The notes under the pieces are model-generated. The model saw only the letters and a list, made by a program, of their open reading frames with translations, was not told the origin of the DNA and ran no database searches. The translations under genes and the position numbers were made by a program. From Lactobacillales bacterium (GTDB lineage: Bacteria > Bacillota > Bacilli > Lactobacillales > Vagococcaceae), in NCBI GenBank assembly GCA_015655485.1, contig JAATEZ010000236.1, forward strand, positions 1 through 10,406: a DNA stretch of 10,406 nt, in the 5' to 3' direction. Below are positions 1-5,717 of the stretch, in pieces (within the stretch, counting starts at the first letter, position 1; the number at the start of each line of letters is the position of its first letter).

Positions 1-570
1 AGTGAAGCGGCTGCTCTAGATTCAATAAAAAAATATTTTGACAATAACAGCGACTTTACTTATTTGGTAGAGAACCATGATGAAACGAATCAATATTATG
101 CGATCCGGGCCTATTCAAAAGAGATTCAGGCGAATGGAGGTTCAGGAACGATTGGTCTGTATAACGTTTATTCAGATGGCAAGGTAGAAGACGCGCTCAC
201 TACCGGTGCCGACTTTGATCTTGTCGGTTATTTGACCGCTCATTATGCTATCAGTGGAGCCCACTATAAAGTGAATGACGGAAGCTATAATAATCAGACT
301 GGCCGAACGGAATATATTGTGACTCTGCTTCCGGATACCAAAGAAGATGATGCCTCGATAACTGGAGCCATCCAAGCTTATAGTTCCGGGAGTGCAACGG
401 ATGCTCAAAAGAGTATTTCTGAAAATGTATTTGCCAAAGCCAACAGCCTTATCAGTGATCTGCCTAAAGTCAATACTAGTCTCCACATTCACTATGTTTC
501 CTGGCTCTCTTATGACGGCAGCTATGGTTTATTGCTCGTTCAAGATCGGGCGCAGGATACGATAAAATAA
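1..570 (+). CDS. Unrecognised, probably exported protein (3' part only)
   Basis: The frame is open from the first base of the window and ends at TAA 568-570, so the true start lies upstream; 189 codons are visible. I do not recognise the family. The visible part is polar and Gly/Ser/Asn/Asp/Tyr-rich, has no membrane segment, and contains the stretches SKEIQANGGSGTIGLYNVY and HIHYVSWLSYDGSYGLLLVQ, which look like beta-strand-rich extracellular sequence. This composition resembles the mature part of secreted proteins or lipoproteins of enterococci, but the signal peptide or lipobox, if any, is outside the window. A TTG at 64 is only an in-frame codon, because the frame continues upstream without a stop. 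Hairpins at 633-665 and 690-736 follow, so the gene probably ends its transcription unit. The function is unknown and the exported location is an inference. Confidence 0.8.
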   Translation, partial: SEAAALDSIKKYFDNNSDFTYLVENHDETNQYYAIRAYSKEIQANGGSGTIGLYNVYSDGKVEDALTTGADFDLVGYLTAHYAISGAHYKVNDGSYNNQTGRTEYIVTLLPDTKEDDASITGAIQAYSSGSATDAQKSISENVFAKANSLISDLPKVNTSLHIHYVSWLSYDGSYGLLLVQDRAQDTIK

Positions 571-632
571 AAAAAGGTGTGAAGCGATGATCAAAACTCA
601 TTCAGCTCACAACGCAATGATATAAAAATAAA

Positions 633-665
633 GCTAAAAAAGAGGGCTGATATCACTTTTTTAGC
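633..665 (+). terminator. Hairpin after the first gene, likely intrinsic terminator
   Basis: A perfect 10-bp stem (GCTAAAAAAG at 633-642, CTTTTTTAGC at 656-665) encloses a 13-nt loop containing the small palindrome TGATATCA. The U-run lies in the 3' arm rather than after it. The hairpin stands 62 bases past the stop of the plus-strand gene, so a terminator role for that gene is likely. Confidence 0.6.
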
Positions 666-689
666 CGAAATGGCAAAAATCATAAATTT

Positions 690-736
690 AAAAATCCCAT
701 GAGATCCCATTTATAAATGGTTTCATGAGATTTTTT
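690..736. terminator. Bidirectional terminator between converging genes
   Basis: An imperfect inverted repeat pairs AAATCCCATGA with TCATGAGATTT and CCATTTA with TAAATGG around a small internal bulge. T-rich tracts lie on the outer side on both strands (TTTTTT on plus, ATTTTTAAATTT on minus). It begins 7 bases beyond the gatD stop on the minus strand and also lies downstream of the plus-strand gene ending at 570, so it can end transcription from both sides. Confidence 0.7.
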
Positions 737-742
737 GCAGCT

Positions 743-1414
743 TTAAATTTTTGCCTCGATCCGCTTTTCTTTTAGAGCGGTTTGGATCAAGCGGATGGCC
801 AAGTGTTCATTGCGGGCAAGAATCGGACCGTGAAAGTACGAGCAGAAAACATTTTTATAAAGTGCCCCTTCAGTACCGTCTTCGCCATTATTGCCATGGC
901 CTTCTTTAACGATCCCCAGCGGTTTTTCATTTTCTCCCAAAAAGGTGCAGCCGTTATGATTCTCAAAACCATAATAAGTTTCGTCTAGCTCTTCATTATG
1001 GATCACGATGTCTCCGATAAAACGGTTATTATCCTGACTGAGGGTATAGTGGTCAAGAGCGCTGATTCCCGCTATTTTTTCGCCTTTAGCTCCAATATAG
1101 TAATGTCCAAGTAATTGATAGCCGCCGCAGATTGCCAGCATCACGCCATTATTTTCGATATAGTTTGTCAAAGATTCCTTTTTTGCTTGAATGTCCTCAG
1201 AAACAATGAGCTGCTCAAAATCCTGTCCGCCGCCAAAGAAAACTAAATCATATTTTTCAGGATAAAAAATTTCATGAATACTTACGATTTCAGATTGAAA
1301 ATCCAGTCCCATTTTCTCCGCTTGATATTTCAACATCAATAGATTGCCATTATCGCCGTAGGTATTCAACAGGTTTCCGTAAAGATGACAGACGCGCAGT
1401 GTTTTTTCAGGCAT
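743..1414 (-). CDS. gatD: GatD, glutaminase subunit of lipid II isoglutaminyl synthase
   Basis: GatD releases ammonia from glutamine. MurT uses it to amidate the alpha-carboxyl of D-Glu in lipid II, giving D-isoglutamine. The protein is 223 aa, a single class-I (CobB/CobQ-like) glutamine amidotransferase domain. Visible motifs are VFFGGGQD (58-65), the nucleophile elbow MLAICGGYQ with Cys96, and SYFHGP with His195. R131 in NNRFIG may be the glutamine-binding arginine. I start it at ATG 1414-1412, because AAGGAGG (1429-1423) lies 8 nt upstream. A TTG at 1432 is in frame but would put the Shine-Dalgarno inside the gene. It overlaps the 3' end of murT by 8 bases (ATGCCTGA), which suggests translational coupling. 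Its stop is followed by the 690-736 hairpin. Confidence 0.95.
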   Translation of the reverse strand: MPEKTLRVCHLYGNLLNTYGDNGNLLMLKYQAEKMGLDFQSEIVSIHEIFYPEKYDLVFFGGGQDFEQLIVSEDIQAKKESLTNYIENNGVMLAICGGYQLLGHYYIGAKGEKIAGISALDHYTLSQDNNRFIGDIVIHNEELDETYYGFENHNGCTFLGENEKPLGIVKEGHGNNGEDGTEGALYKNVFCSYFHGPILARNEHLAIRLIQTALKEKRIEAKI

Positions 1415-2759
1415 GGTCCATTCCTCCTTCAATGTATCCTTGTGCAGCTAATAATTTACGCAGTTCTAGAACAGCGGTATAAGTCGCTAAAATATATACT
1501 TGTTTAGTAGGCAGCTTTTGGATTTCGGGAATCAATTCCTCTAGCGAAGGAACTTCTTTTAAATTTTTTTCTGGGATGCCCGCTACTTTTAAGCGTAAGG
1601 CCATATCTTTATGACGATCGCCGGAAGCGAGCACTGCCGGAATTTCCATTTGGGCAAAAGCTTCGTGATTACCATCCCAGATCCAACTTACATCGATTCC
1701 GTCAGCGTAATTAGCATTTAGCAGGCTGACTAGTGAAAAAGGTCTTGGCGCTAAGCTGATCATATCGATGACTTGGTTTAAACCAACGGGATTTTTGACT
1801 AGGACAAGAGTACATTCCTTTTCACCAATGTTAATAATTTCCTGCCGGCCGAAGACCTTCTCGTCATAAGCCAGACCGGCCTTGATTTTTTCTGCTGAGA
1901 CACCATAATATTCAGCGACTGCTGTAGCCGCCAGAGCGTTATAAACATTATACAAGCCGCCGACTTCGATATGATAATCTTTCCCGTCAATGATAAATTC
2001 AGAAGAAGTATTGGTCATATTTTTCATTTCTGTCAGCTGATAATCAAGAGCCGGCCGTTTGAAGCCGCAATTCGGACAATAGTAATCTCCAAGATTACTG
2101 TAAGTGATCATTTTATAATGCAGAATATGATGACATCTAGGGCAAAGAACGCCGTCGGTATTATAATGGGCCATCTGTTCCTGTGGTTTTTGATGCTGAA
2201 AACCATAGAATTTTCGTGGATTGATCGTTTCAATAGAATGAAAGATCGGCGAGTCACCATTACAAATAATGGGAGCTTCCGGAGCTTTAGCGGCTCCTTC
2301 TACGATCAGACGGTAAGTCGTATAGATCTCACCATAACGGTCCATCTGATCACGGAAAATATTTGTAAATACAAACAATTTAGGTTGAATAAATTCAGTT
2401 ACTTTGCTTAGACTGGCTTCATCGATTTCCAAAATCGCAATTTTTTTCAGACCCCGCTTTTTTTTAGCGGAAAGAAAAGTCGAAACGATCCCCTGAGCCA
2501 TATTTGCGCCGGTCGGATTGGTCAGGACGTGGTCAAATTCTTTTTTTAAAATATTCACAGTTAAGGCAGTTGTTAGTGTTTTGCCGTTAGTTCCGGTGAT
2601 GACGACGACTTCATAACCTTTGGCAAGCGTATCTAATATCTTTGGATCGATCTTCAAGGCTAATTGACCCGGCAAACTGCTGCCGCCTTTTAAAAAAGTT
2701 CGTAAAAACCATTGTGAGCTTTTACCCACAAGAATCGCTAACTGAGTACGTAGGCTCAT
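1407..2759 (-). CDS. murT: MurT, Mur-ligase-like subunit of lipid II isoglutaminyl synthase
   Basis: The ATP-dependent amidotransferase partner of GatD acts on lipid II at the cytoplasmic face of the membrane. It is 450 aa, full length for MurT. A Mur-ligase central domain carries the P-loop GTNGKT (56-61). A ribbon-type zinc site CPRC...CPNC (Cys206, 209, 228, 231) is inserted in that domain, a MurT hallmark absent from ordinary Mur ligases. The C-terminal DUF1727-type domain carries NANYADGIDVSWIWD (348-362), the region with the proposed catalytic aspartate. The ATG at 2759 has GGAGG (2771-2767) 7 nt upstream. An extended -10 promoter lies at 2830-2858. The last codons overlap the gatD start, so the two subunits are made together. 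All key motifs look intact. Confidence 0.96.
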   Translation of the reverse strand: MSLRTQLAILVGKSSQWFLRTFLKGGSSLPGQLALKIDPKILDTLAKGYEVVVITGTNGKTLTTALTVNILKKEFDHVLTNPTGANMAQGIVSTFLSAKKKRGLKKIAILEIDEASLSKVTEFIQPKLFVFTNIFRDQMDRYGEIYTTYRLIVEGAAKAPEAPIICNGDSPIFHSIETINPRKFYGFQHQKPQEQMAHYNTDGVLCPRCHHILHYKMITYSNLGDYYCPNCGFKRPALDYQLTEMKNMTNTSSEFIIDGKDYHIEVGGLYNVYNALAATAVAEYYGVSAEKIKAGLAYDEKVFGRQEIINIGEKECTLVLVKNPVGLNQVIDMISLAPRPFSLVSLLNANYADGIDVSWIWDGNHEAFAQMEIPAVLASGDRHKDMALRLKVAGIPEKNLKEVPSLEELIPEIQKLPTKQVYILATYTAVLELRKLLAAQGYIEGGMDHA

Positions 2760-2829
2760 TTTATTTCCTCCAATAAGATTGAGTCGAATAAGTAAATTTA
2801 AGCAGATCTCAATCGTTAAAATTCAATTA

Positions 2830-2858
2830 ATCATACCACAGAAATGCTTTTTTTTTAA
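2830..2858 (-). promoter_or_regulatory. Probable murT-gatD promoter
   Basis: On the minus strand, an extended -10 TGGTATGAT (hexamer at 2830-2835, TG at 2837-2838) sits 17 nt from TTAAAA (2853-2858, 4 of 6 bases of TTGACA). The predicted start is near 2823, leaving a leader of about 65 nt before the murT ATG. Confidence 0.6.
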
Positions 2859-2954
2859 CGTCTTTAGCAGAATCTTACCTAAAAGTTTCTTCAAGGGTTT
2901 TAGGATCTGATGGGTAAGGCCCCGACTGATCGATTAAAGATAAGCTGTTATCGT

Positions 2955-2970
2955 TTGGAAAACGCTTTTA
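2955..2970 (+). promoter_or_regulatory. cre-like (CcpA) sequence
   Basis: TTGGAAAACGCTTTTA matches the 16-base catabolite-responsive element WTGNAAANCGNWWNCA at every defined position except one (T for the penultimate C). It lies just upstream of the plus-strand promoter-like pair at 2977-3005. A single match in AT-rich DNA is weak evidence. Confidence 0.35.
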
Positions 2971-2976
2971 AAAAGT

Positions 2977-3005
2977 GTGACAGAGAGGTCAAAAAAGTGG
3001 ATAAT
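2977..3005 (+). promoter_or_regulatory. Promoter-like pair with flanking dyad, no annotated gene downstream
   Basis: GTGACA (2977-2982, 5 of 6) and GATAAT (3000-3005, 5 of 6) are separated by exactly 17 nt. Half-sites GTGTGAC (2975-2981) and GTCACAC (3009-3015) form an inverted repeat that overlaps the -35 and the predicted start. No gene follows on this strand; the next structured element is repeat copy A, whose plus strand has a hairpin plus T-tract near 3152-3187. A short non-coding transcript of roughly 175 nt is possible. Confidence 0.4.
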
Positions 3006-3119
3006 ATGGTCACACCTAAAATGTATCTGTAAGATTTGAAGAAAGGGCTCCTATTTCTTTTTCTGATTATCCTCAATTAATTCAATTAGGTGAATGGCTC
3101 AGCGGCCAGCTTCATGAGG

Positions 3120-3226
3120 CAGACCTTTTCAGCCATAACGCAAGATAAAAATCACGGTGTTTACACATCGCTAAAATTTTTCTTTTTGTTATGGTTCAAG
3201 GTCTGATACACCTCATTCAGCTTTTC
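3120..3226 (-). repeat. Repeat copy A: 107-bp imperfect palindrome just after ktrB
   Basis: It is nearly identical to 4730-4834: two substitutions (3140, 3151) and one 2-base indel in the T-run near 3182. Outer arms CAGACCTT (3120-3127) and AAGGTCTG (3198-3205) pair, as do CCATAAC (3133-3139) and GTTATGG (3188-3194). Inside, CGGTGT-TTAC-ACATCG forms a hairpin with one G-U pair, followed on the plus strand by CTAAAATTTT and more T. On the minus strand the copy begins 2 nt after the ktrB stop. It ends with AAAAGG placed 8 nt before an ATG (3115), the same spacing as in copy B. No transposase is nearby. Confidence 0.9.
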
Positions 3227-3228
3227 AA

Positions 3229-4725
3229 TCAACCGATGATGATTTTTTCGGTTGGATATAGGTAGCCTAGATCGCGTTTTTCTTTTGGTGTAAAGAGCAT
3301 CAGTGTGTAAAGCATTCCGATTCGGCCGATAAACATAAGCGCGGCGATCAAAATTTTGCCGATGAGAGACAGATCAGCCGTGATTCCCATAGAAAGGCCG
3401 GTCGTTCCAAAGGCGGAAGCGACTTCCATAATAATAGCGATCAATGAATGTTTTTCAGTGACGGAAAGAATCAACACAGAGATGAAACACATGGTCAGTG
3501 ACAAGATAAAGACAACAATGGATTTACGAACATCGTCCTCATCGATCCGTCTGCCAAAAATGTTGACGTGATCATGTCCACGAATAAAAGAAAATAAATA
3601 TAAGCCGATAATAGCTATGGTTGTCGTTCGAACGCCGCCTCCTACAGAGCTTGGACTGCAGCCGATAAACATCAGCAATGAAAAAATCAACAGGGTAGAA
3701 TTTTGAAACTCTGATAAAGAATTGATTTGTAATCCTGCGTTTCTGGTGGACATCGAATAAAACATGGAACTGATCCACTGTTGAGACTGCGACATATCTT
3801 GGAAGAGATAATTGTGCTCAATCAGATAAATAAAAAGTGTTCCACCTACAAATAGGATAAAAAAAGAACTTAAGGCAAGCTTGCTGAACAAAGAGAATCG
3901 AAATGGCAGCTCATGTTTTTCTTTTTTAAACACGAACCACTCCTTGACCTCCACAAGAACTGGAAAACCGATCCCTCCGATGAAGATCAAGAGCATGATC
4001 AGGATCAGAAAAAATTCATCTTTAGCAAAGGGCATGAGAGAATCACCGGTAATATCAAAGCCGGAATTAGTTACAGCAGAAATAGATTGATAAAATCCAT
4101 AAAAAACGGCTTCTTTGATGGTAGGATAATAGCCTTGAAGATAGAAATGAATGGAAAAGATGATTCCAAATATAATTTGGATCCAAGTTAAAATAAGCAA
4201 AGTGGTCCAAATCAGCCGGACAGTTCCGCTCAATCGAGGCTGGTTCATATCTGTCATGATCAGTTGGCGCTGCCTAAGGGAAATTTTTCTGCGGGAAACG
4301 ATAAAAAAGAAGGTGGAGATCATCATGATCCCAAGCCCGCCTATCTGAAATAAGATTTCCAGCAAGATGATCCCGCGTTCGTTAAAAACTTGACTGATAT
4401 CAAAGGTCGTCAATCCTGTAACGCTGACAGTACTGATGGACATAAAGACCATGTCAATAAAGGAAGTGTCGGCATTTTTTACTTGAAAAAAGGGCAAATT
4501 TAATAAGATGAAAGAAATGAGAGTGATGAATAAATAATAGATTACAATGATTTGAATGGAAGAAAAATTTTTTGTTAAAAAGCGGCCTGTCTGTCGTTGA
4601 AATCCGCGAATAGTCCGATGCTTTTGCATAAGGAAAAATCCTTTCAATGTATCTCTCTTCAAATTTATTTTTTTATTTTTTTCTAGTTGTCCAAAGCTTG
4701 GACGGAAATGATGAAACTTTCTCAT
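3229..4725 (-). CDS. ktrB: TrkH/KtrB-family potassium transporter (KtrB/NtpJ-like)
   Basis: This is a membrane subunit for potassium (or sodium-coupled potassium) uptake. The protein is strongly hydrophobic and has the four pore loops of the family, with the filter glycines in VSVTGLTTFD (Gly104), AVTNSGFD (Gly222), STRNAGLQ (Gly331) and FGTTGLSMG (Gly443). The flexible gate region is FIGCSPSSVGGGVRTTT (353-369). The frame from ATG 4725 gives 498 aa, longer than the roughly 450 aa usual for KtrB. The first membrane segment starts only near residue 56. Met33 (ATG 4629, with AAAGGA 9 nt upstream) would give 466 aa and is a realistic alternative start. I keep 4725 because AAAAGG lies 8 nt before it. 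No ktrA regulatory subunit gene adjoins it. Repeat copies bracket the gene on both sides. Confidence 0.9.
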   Translation of the reverse strand: MRKFHHFRPSFGQLEKNKKINLKRDTLKGFFLMQKHRTIRGFQRQTGRFLTKNFSSIQIIVIYYLFITLISFILLNLPFFQVKNADTSFIDMVFMSISTVSVTGLTTFDISQVFNERGIILLEILFQIGGLGIMMISTFFFIVSRRKISLRQRQLIMTDMNQPRLSGTVRLIWTTLLILTWIQIIFGIIFSIHFYLQGYYPTIKEAVFYGFYQSISAVTNSGFDITGDSLMPFAKDEFFLILIMLLIFIGGIGFPVLVEVKEWFVFKKEKHELPFRFSLFSKLALSSFFILFVGGTLFIYLIEHNYLFQDMSQSQQWISSMFYSMSTRNAGLQINSLSEFQNSTLLIFSLLMFIGCSPSSVGGGVRTTTIAIIGLYLFSFIRGHDHVNIFGRRIDEDDVRKSIVVFILSLTMCFISVLILSVTEKHSLIAIIMEVASAFGTTGLSMGITADLSLIGKILIAALMFIGRIGMLYTLMLFTPKEKRDLGYLYPTEKIIIG

Positions 4726-4729
4726 GAAT

Positions 4730-4834
4730 CAGACCTTTTCAGCCATAACACAAGATAAAATTCACGGTGTTTACACATCGCTAAAATTTTTTTTTGTTAT
4801 GGTTCAAGGTCTGATACACCTCATTCAGCTTTTC
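4730..4834 (-). repeat. Repeat copy B: 105-bp imperfect palindrome in the ktrB leader
   Basis: This is the second copy of the element at 3120-3226, about 96% identical by eye and in the same orientation, 1.61 kb away. The base-paired arms are unchanged between copies; differences fall in predicted loops or the A/T run. On the minus strand it spans from the predicted ktrB transcription start (about 4832) to 5 nt before the ATG at 4725. It would therefore form nearly the whole 5' untranslated RNA as one long stem with an inner hairpin. Its 3' end carries AAAAGG (4739-4734), the likely ribosome binding site for ktrB, within the closing stem. It may be a regulatory leader or a mobile palindromic repeat. 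Confidence 0.9.
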
Positions 4835-4838
4835 TATT

Positions 4839-4866
4839 AGTATATCAAAAATGGGGGGAAGTGCAA
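4839..4866 (-). promoter_or_regulatory. Probable ktrB promoter
   Basis: On the minus strand, an extended -10 TGATATACT (hexamer 4839-4844) lies 16 nt downstream of TTGCAC (4861-4866). The -35 is poor, but the extended -10 compensates. The start is predicted near 4832, at the edge of repeat copy B. It diverges from the tdk promoters. Confidence 0.6.
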
Positions 4867-4955
4867 TATGACTGGCTGAGGTTTGGTGTTTGGCCGGACG
4901 GAAAATTTTGGTGAGCTAGTTGCGGGATAAAAATTACTGAGTTTTTGAAAAAACG

Positions 4956-4984
4956 TTCACATTATCAGTGAGGTTATATATAAT
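4956..4984 (+). promoter_or_regulatory. tdk-operon promoter P1
   Basis: TTCACA (4956-4961, 5 of 6) and a perfect TATAAT (4979-4984) are spaced by 17 nt. The predicted start is near 4991, about 90 nt before the tdk ATG. Confidence 0.75.
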
Positions 4985-5016
4985 AGGAAGTCATTTTCTA
5001 CGAAAAGTGAATGGAG

Positions 5017-5046
5017 TTGGAAATTTGTTGGAAATTCAAGTATAAT
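5017..5046 (+). promoter_or_regulatory. tdk-operon promoter P2
   Basis: TTGGAA (5017-5022, 4 of 6) and a perfect TATAAT (5041-5046) are spaced by 18 nt. It lies downstream of P1, giving tandem promoters for the tdk-prfA-prmC unit and a leader of about 28 nt. Confidence 0.7.
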
Positions 5047-5081
5047 ATTCTAGGAAAGCATTAGAAAGAGAAGGAAAAGAA

Positions 5082-5651
5082 ATGGCACAGTTATTTTTTC
5101 GTTACGGCGCGATGAACAGTGGGAAAACGATTGAGATCCTGAAAGTTGCGCACAACTATGAAGAACAAAATAAACCTGTCGTGATCATGACAAGCGGCTT
5201 AGATGATCGTGATGATGTGGGGATCGTTTCTAGTCGGATCGGGATGAGAAGGGAAGCTTTACCTATATTTTCTCAAACAGATGTCTTTAAGAAAATTTCT
5301 GATTTAACGGTCAAACCTTATTGTGTGCTGATCGATGAAGCTCAATTTTTAAAGAAGCAGCATGTCATTGATTTCGCTCGCGTAGTAGATGAATTAGATA
5401 TACCTGTGATGGCATTTGGGCTAAAGAATGATTTTCGGAATGAATTATTTGAAGGATCACGCTATTTACTGCTTTATGCTGATAAAATTGAAGAAATAAA
5501 AACGATTTGCTGGTTTTGTCATAAGAAAGCGATCATGAATTTACATTTTATCGATGGTTCGCCGGTCTATACTGGAGATCAGATCCAAATAGGCGGCAAT
5601 GAGGCTTATTATCCAGTCTGCCGCAAGCATTATTTACATCCGCCATTGTAG
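5082..5651 (+). CDS. tdk: Thymidine kinase (type II)
   Basis: Phosphorylates thymidine to dTMP with ATP in the cytosol, for nucleotide salvage. The protein is 189 aa, usual for the bacterial TK1-like family. The P-loop is GAMNSGKT (9-16). The Walker B and catalytic glutamate are in LIDEAQFL (Asp85, Glu86). A flexible lasso follows MAFGLKNDFR. The structural zinc ligands are CWFC (Cys143, Cys146) and CRKH (Cys180, His183). The ATG at 5082 has AAGGA (5071-5075) 6 nt upstream. It is first in a plus-strand unit with prfA and prmC, 66 bases before prfA, the usual order in lactic acid bacteria. All active-site and metal residues appear present. Confidence 0.96.
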   Translation: MAQLFFRYGAMNSGKTIEILKVAHNYEEQNKPVVIMTSGLDDRDDVGIVSSRIGMRREALPIFSQTDVFKKISDLTVKPYCVLIDEAQFLKKQHVIDFARVVDELDIPVMAFGLKNDFRNELFEGSRYLLLYADKIEEIKTICWFCHKKAIMNLHFIDGSPVYTGDQIQIGGNEAYYPVCRKHYLHPPL

Positions 5652-5717
5652 CGAAGCTCCTGAAAAACATCTGGGTATTGTCAAACCACTAAGAAATAGA
5701 GATAAAGGAGTTTAGAT

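Larger units (their letters stand above)
2859..3119. other. Intergenic stretch without a credible gene
   Basis: About 260 bases lie between the murT promoter and repeat copy A. I see no open frame with a credible ribosome binding site. It holds a cre-like sequence (2955-2970), a promoter-like pair on the plus strand (2977-3005) flanked by a GTGTGAC/GTCACAC dyad, a small perfect hairpin GATAA-GCTG-TTATC (2940-2953), and a 9-codon minus-strand reading frame (3115-3086) directly after repeat copy A. A TTG-initiated 14-codon frame near 3036 (LKKGLLFLFLIILN) resembles a signal-peptide start but has no ribosome binding site. Confidence 0.5.

Noticed and set aside
743..1432. TTG at 1432 as the gatD start
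   Set aside because: The Shine-Dalgarno AAGGAGG lies downstream of it and is correctly spaced for ATG 1414.
1971..2411. 146-codon open frame opposite murT, and other long frames opposite or offset to the main genes
   Set aside because: They lie wholly within well-supported genes, lack ribosome sites and recognisable motifs, and are shadow frames.
3120..3226. Integron attC-like site (imperfect palindrome right after a stop codon, flanking a single gene)
   Set aside because: The arm sequences CCATAAC and GTTATGG do not fit the RYYYAAC/GTTRRRY core sites, and no integrase is present.
4730..4834. ydaO-type c-di-AMP riboswitch upstream of the potassium transporter
   Set aside because: The element is a single long imperfect stem with no second junction domain that I can see, and I could not match ydaO conserved segments. 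A covariance search would decide.
4724..4840. Plus-strand 38-codon frame across repeat copy B (MNQTFSAITQDK...), with a 30-codon counterpart in copy A at 3114-3206
   Set aside because: No ribosome binding site precedes either ATG, the 2-base indel changes the frame between copies, and the DNA is explained as a palindrome. Not called as a gene.
4945..4961. cre-like sequence TTGAAAAAACGTTCACA overlapping the tdk P1 -35
   Set aside because: The spacing between the TG and CG blocks is two bases too long for the cre consensus.
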